The notes: generated by a model from the letters alone, not told the origin. Positions 36,658 to 45,909 are shown, counted from the stretch's first letter. The stretch is 64,000 bases of DNA from Tissierellales bacterium (GCA_028280805.1 JANQLB010000116.1:33183-97182), one strand, 5' to 3'. Made by a program: numbers and translations.

Positions 36658-37749
36658 TTAGAGTAAATATAATGAACCGATTATAGCTATAGTTAAGATA
36701 ATCCAGACGGTCTTATTCCAGTCCCATATTTTGCTGCCATTATAGGAGCTTAAGAAGGGGAAACATGTATCAACAATTAGGAGTGCTGCTCCTACGTCTA
36801 AGATTGAATTAAAGAATATATTTAAATCTTTATTAAATGTATTAAAATACATGAGTAATCTAGCTGAAACGGTTATAAGCAATACTGACAACACTCCACA
36901 TAAAGCCATCTTTGAAAGCTTAATAAGTGAATCTTTATATCGCCAGTTATGACCAGAGGGGTAGACTCCTCCGGGTATTAAAAAAATACCACCAAAAATT
37001 GCAGCTACAGCTATGCTTAATGGAAATCCTGATTCCCAAGCTCTATAACGGAACTGTAATCCCTGCAGTCTTGCTGTCAGACCCATGGCAGCGTAACGAA
37101 TTCCAAACAAGATAACAGTGGCTGTAGAAAGTGATAACCAATTCATCGGGTTAATTTCTCCTTCGGTTCTAAGTAACAGCAATAACCATATAAGGGAAGT
37201 CATAATCATTGTTCCCCATAATTGTAGAGAAGAACTGTCTTTTTTCTCCGGAGCGGGCTTCATCCATAAAAAATGACCTAAATCAGCAAAATGAAAGGTC
37301 TTTATCCAGAATTTTAAAATTTTTAATCCGTAACGACGAAACTGCTGTCCGGGCGAAATAATACCAAATCCACGGGAGACAAATAGCTTTGCTGAACTTG
37401 TATTGTTTCCTTCAACTGCTGCAAAGACTTTCTCACATCCTTGTTTTTCTAAAAATTCTATACCTGCTTCAGTGAGAGTTTGTCCTAAGCCCAGACCTCT
37501 TGCCTCTGGAACTGTAAATATCCAAGAAATTAATCCTTCCTTAATATTTTGAGATATTTCAAATATTTTTAGTACAATAGCACCTAGTATTTCTCCGTCA
37601 CGTTCAGCAATCAAAACATTGGGAGTGAAGTAGAAAGATCGGCGTTCAATTAGAGAAAATGAACGATTCATGGCAGTCAAAACCTTGTTTTTCTCATCTT
37701 CTTTCATATTACGGATTTTAATATCATGATTGATCAACAATAGTTGCAC
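36658..37749 (-). CDS. GNAT acetyltransferase fused to a degenerate M50-like membrane domain
   Basis: Up to 363 residues. Residues about 10-135 are a GNAT domain with motif A WIFTVPEARGLGLGQTLTEA and the later AAVEGNNTSSAKLFVSRGFG. After a linker, about 180-363 form five or six membrane helices. These carry GIRYAAMGLTARLQG, then FRYRAWESGFPLSI, GGIFLIPGGVYPSG and, near the end, NGSKIWDWNKTVW. This order matches S2P/M50-like membrane proteases (helix, Phe/Arg/Trp strand, PGavyi, DGsKI.pWN), but the HExxH zinc motif is missing and Asp is Asn in the last motif. The GTG at 37749 abuts AAAGGGG; a TTG at 37740 is better spaced. Confidence 0.8.
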   Translation of the reverse strand: MQLLLINHDIKIRNMKEDEKNKVLTAMNRSFSLIERRSFYFTPNVLIAERDGEILGAIVLKIFEISQNIKEGLISWIFTVPEARGLGLGQTLTEAGIEFLEKQGCEKVFAAVEGNNTSSAKLFVSRGFGIISPGQQFRRYGLKILKFWIKTFHFADLGHFLWMKPAPEKKDSSSLQLWGTMIMTSLIWLLLLLRTEGEINPMNWLSLSTATVILFGIRYAAMGLTARLQGLQFRYRAWESGFPLSIAVAAIFGGIFLIPGGVYPSGHNWRYKDSLIKLSKMALCGVLSVLLITVSARLLMYFNTFNKDLNIFFNSILDVGAALLIVDTCFPFLSSYNGSKIWDWNKTVWIILTIAIIGSLYLL

Positions 37750-38197
37750 CCCTTTGATTTATATTCTTGAGTTTAGTAAACGTATTTCACTTCTTCAATT
37801 TACATTTCTACTCTCATTAAATCAAAAGTAACAGTATTATAAGCAAATTGAAGCTTTTCATTTATTTTGTTTACTAAAATATCATCGTCTCAGTATATCA
37901 TTTGCAATTATAAACTTCAACTTGTTTATATATATCACTAAAATCCTATATAAGCAATTTAAAGGTTGAAAAGTTATATTAAATGTTATAATAGAAAATT
38001 GATTTTTACTTTATTCTAAATGTGACAGACAGATACTTTGACTATCTATTGTTTAGAATTGCTATAAAAGATGTCAGAAAAAGTCCTAAAACAATTGAAA
38101 AAAAGATAAAAATAGGTGTGACTTCATTAAAGCTATTACAGAGATTTAATTTATTAAGTAGTGTTGACAAATTTCTATAGTCTAATCATCTTTAAAC
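37750..38197. other. Intergenic, nothing recognised
   Basis: A/T-rich DNA between divergent genes. TTGACA at 38164-38169 has no good -10 partner. Confidence 0.4.
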
Positions 38198-38226
38198 TTG
38201 TAATAAAAAATGGGATATGCTAGAAT
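38198..38226 (+). promoter_or_regulatory. Promoter of the leader-peptide/MFS transcript
   Basis: TTGTAA (38198-38203), 17-base spacer, TAGAAT (38221-38226), just upstream of the leader ORF. Confidence 0.6.
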
Positions 38227-38257
38227 TAATCTATCAAAGTTGAAAGGAGATGTTTAT

Positions 38258-38284
38258 ATGACTTATGTAAGACCTCCTTGTTAA
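38258..38284 (+). CDS. 8-codon leader peptide MTYVRPPC
   Basis: ATG behind the strong site AAAGGAG, then MTYVRPPC and TAA. It lies 82 bases before the MFS exporter start and is followed by a hairpin. Short leader ORFs with a strong ribosome site, placed between promoter and resistance gene, are the hallmark of ribosome-stalling attenuators (erm, cat, msr leaders). The Arg-Pro-Pro-Cys end is plausible for stalling at consecutive prolines. Translation is inferred. Confidence 0.55.
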   Translation: MTYVRPPC

Positions 38285-38320
38285 TCCTTAATACAAAATA
38301 GTTCACGAGCGCCTCCCTTA

Positions 38321-38348
38321 TTTTGATTGTAAAAACTGACAATCAAAA
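38321..38348 (+). promoter_or_regulatory. Leader hairpin before the MFS gene
   Basis: TTTTGATTGT / ACAATCAAAA, a perfect 10-bp stem with an eight-base loop, ending two bases before the AGAGGA ribosome site. CTCCT inside the leader ORF could also pair with AGGAG of that site. Confidence 0.5.
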
Positions 38349-38366
38349 ATGAGAGGAGCTTTAAAT

Positions 38367-39539
38367 ATGAATTATAAACAAAATGTCTGGAAACTTTATG
38401 CCATTAGGTTCTTTCACAATCTTATACCTGCTTATGTAATTGAAAGGTTGTTTTGGGAGCAAAGGGGCATGACAATCCAGATGGTAGTTTATGCTGAAAT
38501 TATTTATGCAGTAACTATTATTTCACTTGAGATTCCAACAGGCATTATTGCCGATAAGTGGGGTCGCAAAAACATGATTATTCTAAATGCTTTTTTAAGC
38601 TGTTGTGGATGTATTATAATAATATTTGCAACTGAATTTTGGCACTTTGCTGCGGTAGTGTTTCTAGCGGGAATTGGGAATTCTGCATCTAGTGGTTCCG
38701 AAAATGCATTGCTTTACGATTCTTTATTGTTAAATGGTGATACACAATCTTTTGAAAAGTATTTGGGACGTTTAAATGTATTTGATTTTTGTGCTATAAT
38801 TTTAGCAGCTTTAAGTGGAAGCGTAATGGCGAATTGGTTTGGATTTGAGTTTAATTACTGGGTATCACTTGTCAGTATGTTTGTTTCACTGTGTATATCA
38901 CTGATACTGGTTGAACCTGACATAAAAAGTAAGACAGATAAACCAATTGCGATTAAGGAATATATAAAAACCTCAATACGCTTTTTTCGGAAAAATCAAG
39001 ATGTTTGTCTTGTTTTGCTTTCCGGAATGGTTACAGGTGCATCATTGAATTTTATTGATGAGTTCTGGCAGATTCATATAAGCAGACTGGGAATTCCGGT
39101 TATATATTTTGGATTGTTTTCAGCTATGATGTCTTCTGCAAGACTTCCGGGAAATATATTTGCATATACCTTAAAAAAACGAATTAGCTATAAGCGTTTG
39201 TTATCAGGAGTTATTTTTATATTTGCAGCCGGGTTATTATATGTATCAGCAGTTAAAGGATACACAAGTCTTGTGGTGATTTTCGTAATTTGTATTGTAT
39301 CAGGAATTATTGGACCAATAGCTAGTGGATATTTACATCATAGAATTGATTCTTCTATGAGAGCAACAATTGATTCGTTTCAGTCTCTAGGCTTACAATC
39401 AATAAATACAGTGTTAGGATTAGGGTTTGGTTTTTTCTCAACAAGACATGATATTTTTGGTGGATATGGTTTTATCGCTTTTATATGTGGTGTATTTTTT
39501 GTGATTTTCCTAGTAACTTCTAAAGATATTATTGAATAA
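38367..39539 (+). CDS. MFS exporter
   Basis: 390 residues from the ATG ten bases after AGAGGA; the ATG at 38349 lies before that site. Twelve membrane helices, with the loop 2-3 motif GIIADKWGRKNMIILN typical of the major facilitator drug-efflux class, and an N-terminus (KLYAIRFFHNLIPAYVIERL) usual for uncharacterised clostridial MFS exporters. Regulation by the leader peptide upstream suggests export of a translation inhibitor, which is inference. Confidence 0.88.
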   Translation: MNYKQNVWKLYAIRFFHNLIPAYVIERLFWEQRGMTIQMVVYAEIIYAVTIISLEIPTGIIADKWGRKNMIILNAFLSCCGCIIIIFATEFWHFAAVVFLAGIGNSASSGSENALLYDSLLLNGDTQSFEKYLGRLNVFDFCAIILAALSGSVMANWFGFEFNYWVSLVSMFVSLCISLILVEPDIKSKTDKPIAIKEYIKTSIRFFRKNQDVCLVLLSGMVTGASLNFIDEFWQIHISRLGIPVIYFGLFSAMMSSARLPGNIFAYTLKKRISYKRLLSGVIFIFAAGLLYVSAVKGYTSLVVIFVICIVSGIIGPIASGYLHHRIDSSMRATIDSFQSLGLQSINTVLGLGFGFFSTRHDIFGGYGFIAFICGVFFVIFLVTSKDIIE

Positions 39540-39573
39540 TAAAAACTTAAAAAACAGACAAAGGAGTAAATAG

Positions 39574-40602
39574 ATGTATCTAAAAGACCTAAAGCAAAAC
39601 ATGATTTTACCTAAAAAAGAAATTCTTATAGATAAAATCGTAAAAATTAAAGAAATAGATGTCCATTTATTATCTATAACATTAGAAGAGCGTAGAAATG
39701 TATTTTGGATTATGTATAAGAACCCATATAATTTTGATCTGGATATAGATTTAGAAGAAATACAAGAGTACACAAATAGAGATGAAATGATTGATAATAT
39801 TAGTAAAGAAATGAATGATTATCATTTTTATATATCTGAAATAACTATTCAAAATCAAAAAATGACTTTTTCTTCTTCAAGGTCAAGTCGAATTCATCAC
39901 AACGATTATGAAGCATATATGAGATTACAGCACTTTATTGAAAGTGGAATATCTACTGAAAATTGGGATAAAGTTAATTTGTCTGATATTCTCATAGCAT
40001 CTTATGAACAGAAAAAAGATGAAGAATTTCCTCAGATAGATATATCAAGAGAATTAGATATTACTGTAAAAATTAGTGAAAATCCTAAACAGGTATTAAT
40101 AAATCAGCCGATAAATCTTGAATTCGGTGAAATGCAGAAAGGCAAAAAACTTTATTTTTATGACTCTATTGAAAAGAAAGATAGAACTTTCTATATTAAT
40201 AGAATGTATCATTATGATATTTGGGAAGAAGTAAACAATAATTTCGAAGATGAAAGAATGAATAATTTTACAGAAGATGAGATTAAGAAAATGAAGGAAA
40301 ACTTATTAGATGCTCTTAAGAAAATCTGTCCTAAGGGAATGAGTTTAGCAGTACTTGAATATGAAACTGAAGATGATATACAGCTTAATTTCTATTCTAA
40401 AGCATATTTAGATAAAAAGCCGTTGCGTGAAACTTCTTCAGCTGGTGTTATTTTTTCTAAATCAGACAAAGAATTTGGGATTAATGGATTTAAAAACAGA
40501 ACATGTATGATTACGTGCTTAGAAAAAGATTTTAATGAAAGTATTGATGCTGAATTATTTTCATGGTATTTACAAATACCAGAAGAAATAATAACGATTT
40601 AA
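39574..40602 (+). CDS. Unknown soluble protein
   Basis: 342 residues with no signal peptide or membrane segment. It is acidic, with long beta-like N-terminal parts (EIDVHLLSITLEERRNVFWI) and a helical middle; the C-terminal part (LRETSSAGVIFSKSDKEFGI ... NRTCMITCLEKDF) shows no catalytic motif I know. CAAAGGAG precedes the ATG. It lies 35 bases after the MFS gene and just before the ABC-2 operon, so it may be cotranscribed. Family and function are not recognised. Confidence 0.7.
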   Translation: MYLKDLKQNMILPKKEILIDKIVKIKEIDVHLLSITLEERRNVFWIMYKNPYNFDLDIDLEEIQEYTNRDEMIDNISKEMNDYHFYISEITIQNQKMTFSSSRSSRIHHNDYEAYMRLQHFIESGISTENWDKVNLSDILIASYEQKKDEEFPQIDISRELDITVKISENPKQVLINQPINLEFGEMQKGKKLYFYDSIEKKDRTFYINRMYHYDIWEEVNNNFEDERMNNFTEDEIKKMKENLLDALKKICPKGMSLAVLEYETEDDIQLNFYSKAYLDKKPLRETSSAGVIFSKSDKEFGINGFKNRTCMITCLEKDFNESIDAELFSWYLQIPEEIITI

Positions 40603-40700
40603 AGAATTATTTGCTTGATATAATTTTTCATGAATATACTATTTAAGTGAAGAATGCTTTGTATAAACTTACTTATAATAAGAAAAGAGGGGAGTTATCA

Positions 40701-41498
40701 TTGAATAAATATATTTATCTAGTTTACTTATCCTTTAAAAAACTAATAATGTATAAATCAGAAATATGGCTTGGAATTTTTTCTTCCGTAGTAACTTTAT
40801 CAATTCAGATATATCTTTGGAAAAGACTGTATGCGACCAATCCAGCATATTTAGGAGTATCACTTGAAGATATGATAACATATTTTATTCTTAGTTCAGG
40901 ATTATCCGTGTGTTTGTTGAGTCCAGACATGCTTGAAGAGTTAACAGAAGATGTCAGGGGAGGACAAATTGCAAATCATCTGTCAAAGCCGTATAGATAT
41001 CAATTAACAATTTTATCCAGATCGTTGGGAAGAGTGTTTTTTAATTTGTTATTTGTTGTACTTCCAATGTTTATTATAGCTGTTTTACTGTTTGGTTTTA
41101 CATTTCCTCAAAATTTTTCATCATTAATTCTTGCAATTTTTATAGTAGCTAATTCCTATATCATATATTTTACTATTAACTTTATTGCTGGTCTTTCTTC
41201 CTTTTGGATTATGGATTTGCATGGTGCAATTCCTTTGTTACTAGATAATATTATTAGAATTTTATCTGGAGCATTAATACCAATATGGATTTTTCCTAAA
41301 TGGTTATACAATTTAACTTATTTTTTACCAATAAGACTAGGTTTTGATTTACCACTATCAATATATATAGGAAATGCAGACAGTAAATATATTATACATG
41401 GTTTAGTACTTCAATTCATATGGTTAGTCATTCTTTTAACTGTCAGTTCAATTATATGGAAAAAAGGTATCCGCAAACTGGTAATACAAGGAGGATAA
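40701..41498 (+). CDS. ABC-2 permease subunit 1 (DUF990-like)
   Basis: About 265 residues from a TTG (LNKYIYLVYLSFKKLIMYKS) seven bases after GGGGA; a GTG at 40647 lacks a ribosome site. Six membrane helices, with the amphipathic start and the loop 'LEELTEDVRGGQIANHLSKP' region (positions about 85-105) found in the YdaM/DUF990 ABC-2 group. It is followed two bases later by its sister subunit and then the ATPase. Confidence 0.85.
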   Translation: MNKYIYLVYLSFKKLIMYKSEIWLGIFSSVVTLSIQIYLWKRLYATNPAYLGVSLEDMITYFILSSGLSVCLLSPDMLEELTEDVRGGQIANHLSKPYRYQLTILSRSLGRVFFNLLFVVLPMFIIAVLLFGFTFPQNFSSLILAIFIVANSYIIYFTINFIAGLSSFWIMDLHGAIPLLLDNIIRILSGALIPIWIFPKWLYNLTYFLPIRLGFDLPLSIYIGNADSKYIIHGLVLQFIWLVILLTVSSIIWKKGIRKLVIQGG

Positions 41499-41500
41499 TT

Positions 41501-42277
41501 ATGTTATTACATCTGGTTTCGCTAAATATCAAGGCACGTTTACAGTATGGAAGGTCAATAATTTATGAAATGCTCATAAGTATGGTAGGTTATTTATTTG
41601 AATTCTTAGCAGTGTGGATTATTATAAACCAATTCAAAGTAATAGATGGATGGGGATTCGCAGAAATAGTTTTTCTTCATGCACTGGGATATTTTGTTCG
41701 TGCAACTTCATCAGCATTTTTATGGGATGCTATGTGGAGTATGAGCAATTATATGAAAAATGGTGATTTAGATAAGTTTTTGACTGCACCTGTTAACCCA
41801 TTTGTTTATATTGTGGGAAGAAATTTTATGCCTTATGCCCTTAGTCATGTAATACTTGGTTTAGTAGTATTTATATTAACCCTTTTCTTCCTTCAGATTA
41901 ATTGGACATTAATTAATGGTATCTTATTTTTATGTGCATTAATTGGAGCTTTATTAATTTACGGTTCATTTATTATTTTCTCAGGAGCTATTTCATTTTG
42001 GGTTATTCGTTCACACTATTTTTTAAATGCTTTAACTGAGTCATGGAATATCATAAACTATCCATTAACCATTTATCCTAGAGGATTGCAGTTATTATTA
42101 ACATTTGCTATACCCTTTGCATTACTAAATTATTATCCGGCTGTTTTTATATTAGATCAAAGAGATATAAATGGATTATCTATGATTGGTATTTTAATAA
42201 TAGGAATAATTCTTTTTACAGTTATGTATAAAATTTGGAATTTAGGTGTCAAGAAATATCAAGGTACAGGAAGCTAA
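41501..42277 (+). CDS. ABC-2 permease subunit 2 (DUF990 family)
   Basis: 258 residues from the ATG behind AAGGAGG; an upstream frame from 41420 lies over the previous gene. Six membrane helices; the loop MKNGDLDKFLTAPVNPFVYI corresponds to the family's 'l..G.lD.fLlrPl.pl' motif of DUF990. It should pair with the preceding subunit and the ATPase that follows. Exporters of this group carry unidentified substrates. Confidence 0.87.
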   Translation: MLLHLVSLNIKARLQYGRSIIYEMLISMVGYLFEFLAVWIIINQFKVIDGWGFAEIVFLHALGYFVRATSSAFLWDAMWSMSNYMKNGDLDKFLTAPVNPFVYIVGRNFMPYALSHVILGLVVFILTLFFLQINWTLINGILFLCALIGALLIYGSFIIFSGAISFWVIRSHYFLNALTESWNIINYPLTIYPRGLQLLLTFAIPFALLNYYPAVFILDQRDINGLSMIGILIIGIILFTVMYKIWNLGVKKYQGTGS

Positions 42278-42304
42278 TAATATTTTTATAGAAAGGATAA
42301 GCTT

Positions 42305-43306
42305 ATGGAAATCATAAAAATTGAAAATTTAAAAAAAACATATCAAATTGCAAAAAGAAGAGAAGGCTTTCTTAATAATTTTAAAGATTTAATCAAAAAA
42401 GAGTGGGAATACAAAACTGCTTTAAAAGGAATAGATACTTCAATTGCAGAAGGTGAGATAGTTGGATATATAGGACCTAATGGGGCAGGTAAATCCACTA
42501 CTATAAAAATAATGTCAGGAATTCTTTATCCGTCATCAGGAAATGTAGTAGTTGATGGAATTGTTCCTTATGAAAACAAAAGAGTAAATGCTAAGAAAAT
42601 CTCATTAATTGCAGGGCAGAAAAGTAATCTCTATTGGGATTTACCAATAATTGATACATTTCAATTAATGAAAAGAATTTATAAAATATCTGATTCTTTA
42701 TATAAGCATAATTTAGATTTATTTTGTGAAACATTAGATATAAAACCTTTACTAAATATTCCCACCAGACAATTAAGCTTAGGGCAGAGGATGAGAGCAG
42801 ATTTTGCAGTATCAATGCTTCATAATCCTAAAATTGTGTATCTTGATGAACCTACAATTGGCTTAGATGTTGTGGCAAAAGATAGAATAAGAGAGTTTAT
42901 TAAAAGTATTAATGATAGCAGAAATACAACTATCATTATAACATCTCATGATATTGTAGATATAGAAAAAATATGTGATAGAGTAATTATAATCGATAAT
43001 GGTGAACTTATATATTCCGGTGATATTAAAACATTAAAGGAGCAGTACAGTAATAAGAATTGCATTATGCACGTAAAATTTGATGGAAACGTTGAGTCGC
43101 TATCATTAGAAAACTATATTATTGAAAAAGATGAAGATGGATTTTGTATTTATTTCGATCGTACAATAAATACTCCTTCACAAATACTTTATAAACTATT
43201 AGAAGATGGGAAAAAGATATTTGACTTTACTTTAACAGAACCTAGTCTTGAAGATACTATTAAGATGATTTATAAAAATGGATGTTTAAGTAATATAAAT
43301 TTATAA
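42305..43306 (+). CDS. ABC-2 transporter ATPase
   Basis: 333 residues. Walker A GPNGAGKST, signature LSLGQRMRAD, Walker B VYLDEPTIGLD and H-loop TSHD. The N-terminal insertion (RREGFLNNFKDLIKKEWEYK) before the core is usual for the partner of DUF990 permeases, and the last 90 residues form the regulatory end (TEPSLEDTIKMIY). GAAAGGAT precedes the ATG. It completes the three-gene transporter. Confidence 0.92.
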   Translation: MEIIKIENLKKTYQIAKRREGFLNNFKDLIKKEWEYKTALKGIDTSIAEGEIVGYIGPNGAGKSTTIKIMSGILYPSSGNVVVDGIVPYENKRVNAKKISLIAGQKSNLYWDLPIIDTFQLMKRIYKISDSLYKHNLDLFCETLDIKPLLNIPTRQLSLGQRMRADFAVSMLHNPKIVYLDEPTIGLDVVAKDRIREFIKSINDSRNTTIIITSHDIVDIEKICDRVIIIDNGELIYSGDIKTLKEQYSNKNCIMHVKFDGNVESLSLENYIIEKDEDGFCIYFDRTINTPSQILYKLLEDGKKIFDFTLTEPSLEDTIKMIYKNGCLSNINL

Positions 43307-43378
43307 CTATTGAAATTGTTAAAAATGAAATACTTTAAAGCTATTAAATCTAAATAAACAAAAACTGGGGGAGTTAAA

Positions 43379-43816
43379 ATGTATTCAAGATTATCAGATA
43401 AGAATTGTGTACCAACAGAGACTGAAATAATTAATTATATTGGAGAAAAAGCAGCGGTTGCATGGAATGAAATTAGGGACTTCTTAGAACAAAATTATGA
43501 CTTTCAGCCTGAATTAAACTATGGTGGTGCTAATTATGGATGGGCAATACGATATAGAAGAAGCGGAAGATCATTGTGTACTTTTTATCCTGAAAAAGAT
43601 GCGTTTACAATTCTAATTGTTCTTGGAAGAAAAGAAGCTCAAAAAGCAATTGAAAACATTAGTATTTTTCAGGAGGATATAGTAGATTTAATTACAGGAA
43701 CGACACAACTTCATGATGGTCGCTGGTTGTGGATTAGAGTGATTGATGAAAGTATAACTAATGACATAAAAGAATTAATTAAAATTAAGAAAAAGCCTAA
43801 GAAAAGTACAAAATAA
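43379..43816 (+). CDS. DUF3788 protein
   Basis: 145 residues, soluble. WNEIRDFLEQNYDFQPELNY ... YGWAIRYRRSGRSLCTFYPE ... LIVLGRKE and DGRWLWIRV match the DUF3788 pattern (YdhG/YjhA-like, small, Trp-rich, unknown role). GGGGGAG precedes the ATG. It lies 72 bases after the transporter ATPase gene. Confidence 0.82.
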   Translation: MYSRLSDKNCVPTETEIINYIGEKAAVAWNEIRDFLEQNYDFQPELNYGGANYGWAIRYRRSGRSLCTFYPEKDAFTILIVLGRKEAQKAIENISIFQEDIVDLITGTTQLHDGRWLWIRVIDESITNDIKELIKIKKKPKKSTK

Positions 43817-43913
43817 TATTTAGTAAAATTAAGGGGAGCAAAAGCAATGACAGAAATGCCTAAAATAAAGAATTAAGTGGTAAGAAAATTAAGAATATTT
43901 TTTGCGTAAATAT

Positions 43914-43961
43914 AGTTGCACAGGAAACTATATTATGCTATAATAGTTTCACAAGAAACTA
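43914..43961 (+). promoter_or_regulatory. MarR promoter with twin operators
   Basis: TTGCAC (43916-43921), 17-base spacer, TATAAT (43939-43944). Two 18-bp imperfect palindromes TAGTTKC-ACAR-GAAACTA lie at 43914-43931 and 43944-43961 with centres exactly 30 bp apart, one on the -35, the other just after the -10. Confidence 0.85.
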
Positions 43962-43977
43962 AATAGGAGGATTTAAT

Positions 43978-44460
43978 ATGATTGACGTGGAACTTGGTAG
44001 GCTATTTGCAGCCATTAGTAAAAATGTACAAAATCAATTTAAAAGTAGATTATCAGATATTGACTTTGACTTTGATTTTGATTCAAATTATAGATATTTT
44101 CAATATTTGATTGTAATTAGTGTATATGATGGAATTAATCAAAATGAGCTTTCCGGAAGAATGAATGTAAGCAAAGGTAGTACATCTAAAGCAGTGAAAT
44201 ATTTATTAAACAATGGGCTGATTATTGCTAAAAAAGATGAAACAGACAGCAGAATTAAACATATTTATATAACTCAAAGAGGTAAAGAGATTGCTGATAG
44301 GTTTAAAGCTTTCTTTTTTGAAATAAATGATAAATTAGTTGAGGGTTTTTCTGAGTCTGAAGTAAATATATTAAGGTCTATGCTTAAAAGAATTTATAAA
44401 AATACTGTAATTGATGAAAACAATTTTATTTTAGAGGCTTTAAATTTTTTAGATAAATGA
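43978..44460 (+). CDS. MarR-family regulator
   Basis: 160 residues. Winged HTH in NQNELSGRMNVSKGSTSKAV with KYLLNNGLIIAKKDETDSRI and the wing IYITQRGKEIADRF; flanking helices form the dimer. The second palindrome TAGTTTC-ACAA-GAAACTA is a perfect 7-4-7 inverted repeat, the usual MarR operator size. TAGGAGG precedes the ATG. It may also control the iron-sulfur protein gene downstream. Confidence 0.92.
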   Translation: MIDVELGRLFAAISKNVQNQFKSRLSDIDFDFDFDSNYRYFQYLIVISVYDGINQNELSGRMNVSKGSTSKAVKYLLNNGLIIAKKDETDSRIKHIYITQRGKEIADRFKAFFFEINDKLVEGFSESEVNILRSMLKRIYKNTVIDENNFILEALNFLDK

Positions 44461-44751
44461 TATAGAGAAGCAAGATCAAAATATAATAAAAAATACACGT
44501 TAAACTGTTTAGAACATGAATAATTCTTACAACTCATTCCAATATAAAATCATAAAATTTGCAAACTTCCTACGGTTAGACAAGCAAATTTATTCATGAA
44601 TTTTATATTTCCATTTGTTGATAGTTATAGTTATGTTCTGCAAATGTTTCTCTTAGTATTTTTTATTATGAGTTTGGATATATATATAAGCATCATTTGT
44701 ATAGTAGTTGTTTTGGTAGGTAAATTTTCTAAAAAAAAGGAGGATATTATA

Positions 44752-45831
44752 ATGGGTGGTAAAATATCAGTGGCTTCATCAAAAAGTGAAAATGATTATC
44801 TTAATCGTGTCAAAAAATATCCTAATCAAGTTATCACGGCACATAAAGATTCTATTCAAGAGGGTTTTGAATACTTTGAATCTGAGGAGTTTACTAAAAA
44901 ACACTTAAAAGGCAGATCACCAATTCGAAATAAGCTTCTTTCAGTTGGGATAAAAAACCTTCCCAAAATGATAAAAATATTTGCCAAATATATGTCGCCT
45001 ATGTTTAGTGGTAAAAACAAATGTTTTACAGATTTGAATGAATATCTTAATGAACTTGATACAGAAGGGAATTTATTAAATAGAAAACATACCTTATTAG
45101 ATACTTATCCTAATAAAAAGCTATGGACAGAATTACAGAATTATGCTTGGGATAAATGGCAAGTAAATATTGGTTTCACTGAATTGCCCAGTGAGTTAAT
45201 TTTCAAGGGCAAGGCAGTACTATTTAAATATACTATTGTATGTATTCAAGAGATGCATAAAGACAAAATAGATTTAGCTCCTGATTTTACGGCAGGAGAA
45301 GAAGTACAAAGGGTTTATAGTTCATTAGGAATTGCAGCTAATGATATTGCTGATTGGTTAAGGCAGAATTTTAATATCAGATGTCAAAGTAATCATCCTC
45401 TAGGGGGATTAGTTAATACAACACCGTTGGCAGCAAAGGCAGGAATGGGATGGCAGGGACATAATGGTTTATTAATTACACAGCAGTATGGACCGCGTCA
45501 TAGAATTACACCAATTTTTATTGAAGATAAAGTATTTGAATTTACAGATAATAAAGATCACATTTGGATAGAAGATTTTTGCAGGAACTGTAGAAGATGT
45601 GAAAAATCTTGTCCGACTCAAGCAATATATTCCGAAAAACAATCTACAATTCAAGACATACCCGGGATAAATCAGACAAGAACCTGTATTGATCGATTGA
45701 AGTGTTACGAATATTTTAGCAAGACCCTCGGTTGTAGTATATGTCTAAGGGTATGTCCATTTTCTAAAGGTGAAGAAGCTTATCAAAAGCTTAAGAATGG
45801 TTTAGAGAATAGGTTGAGTAAATCAATGTAA
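44752..45831 (+). CDS. QueG/reductive-dehalogenase-like double 4Fe-4S protein
   Basis: 359 residues from the ATG eight bases after AAAGGAGG; an open frame from 44596 adds a hydrophobic stretch but has no ribosome site. The C-terminal third has FCRNCRRCEKSCPTQAIY and, later, CYEYFSKTLGCSICLRVCPF, two ferredoxin-type 4Fe-4S sites. The middle (PLGGLVNTTPLAAKAGMGWQ, GHNGLLIT) is like the corrinoid-binding core of epoxyqueuosine reductase and RdhA. Family members do cobalamin-dependent reductions. The N-terminal 130 residues differ from QueG, so the substrate is probably different. Linked in order to the MarR gene. Confidence 0.78.
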   Translation: MGGKISVASSKSENDYLNRVKKYPNQVITAHKDSIQEGFEYFESEEFTKKHLKGRSPIRNKLLSVGIKNLPKMIKIFAKYMSPMFSGKNKCFTDLNEYLNELDTEGNLLNRKHTLLDTYPNKKLWTELQNYAWDKWQVNIGFTELPSELIFKGKAVLFKYTIVCIQEMHKDKIDLAPDFTAGEEVQRVYSSLGIAANDIADWLRQNFNIRCQSNHPLGGLVNTTPLAAKAGMGWQGHNGLLITQQYGPRHRITPIFIEDKVFEFTDNKDHIWIEDFCRNCRRCEKSCPTQAIYSEKQSTIQDIPGINQTRTCIDRLKCYEYFSKTLGCSICLRVCPFSKGEEAYQKLKNGLENRLSKSM

Positions 45832-45880
45832 AACAGATAAGTGTTTGTAAATGTGTTTATAATTTTTACAAAAACTTAGT

Positions 45881-45909
45881 TTGACATAAAAGCTTAAATA
45901 AAGTAAAAT
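45881..45909 (+). promoter_or_regulatory. Promoter
   Basis: TTGACA (45881-45886), 17-base spacer, TAAAAT (45904-45909), 225 bases upstream of the secreted protein gene. The long leader would contain a 19-codon frame (45928) and the hairpin listed next. Confidence 0.7.

Noticed and set aside
44596..44751. N-terminal membrane extension of the Fe-S reductase
   Set aside because: Hydrophobic and in frame, but without ribosome site, while AAAGGAGG stands eight bases before ATG 44752.
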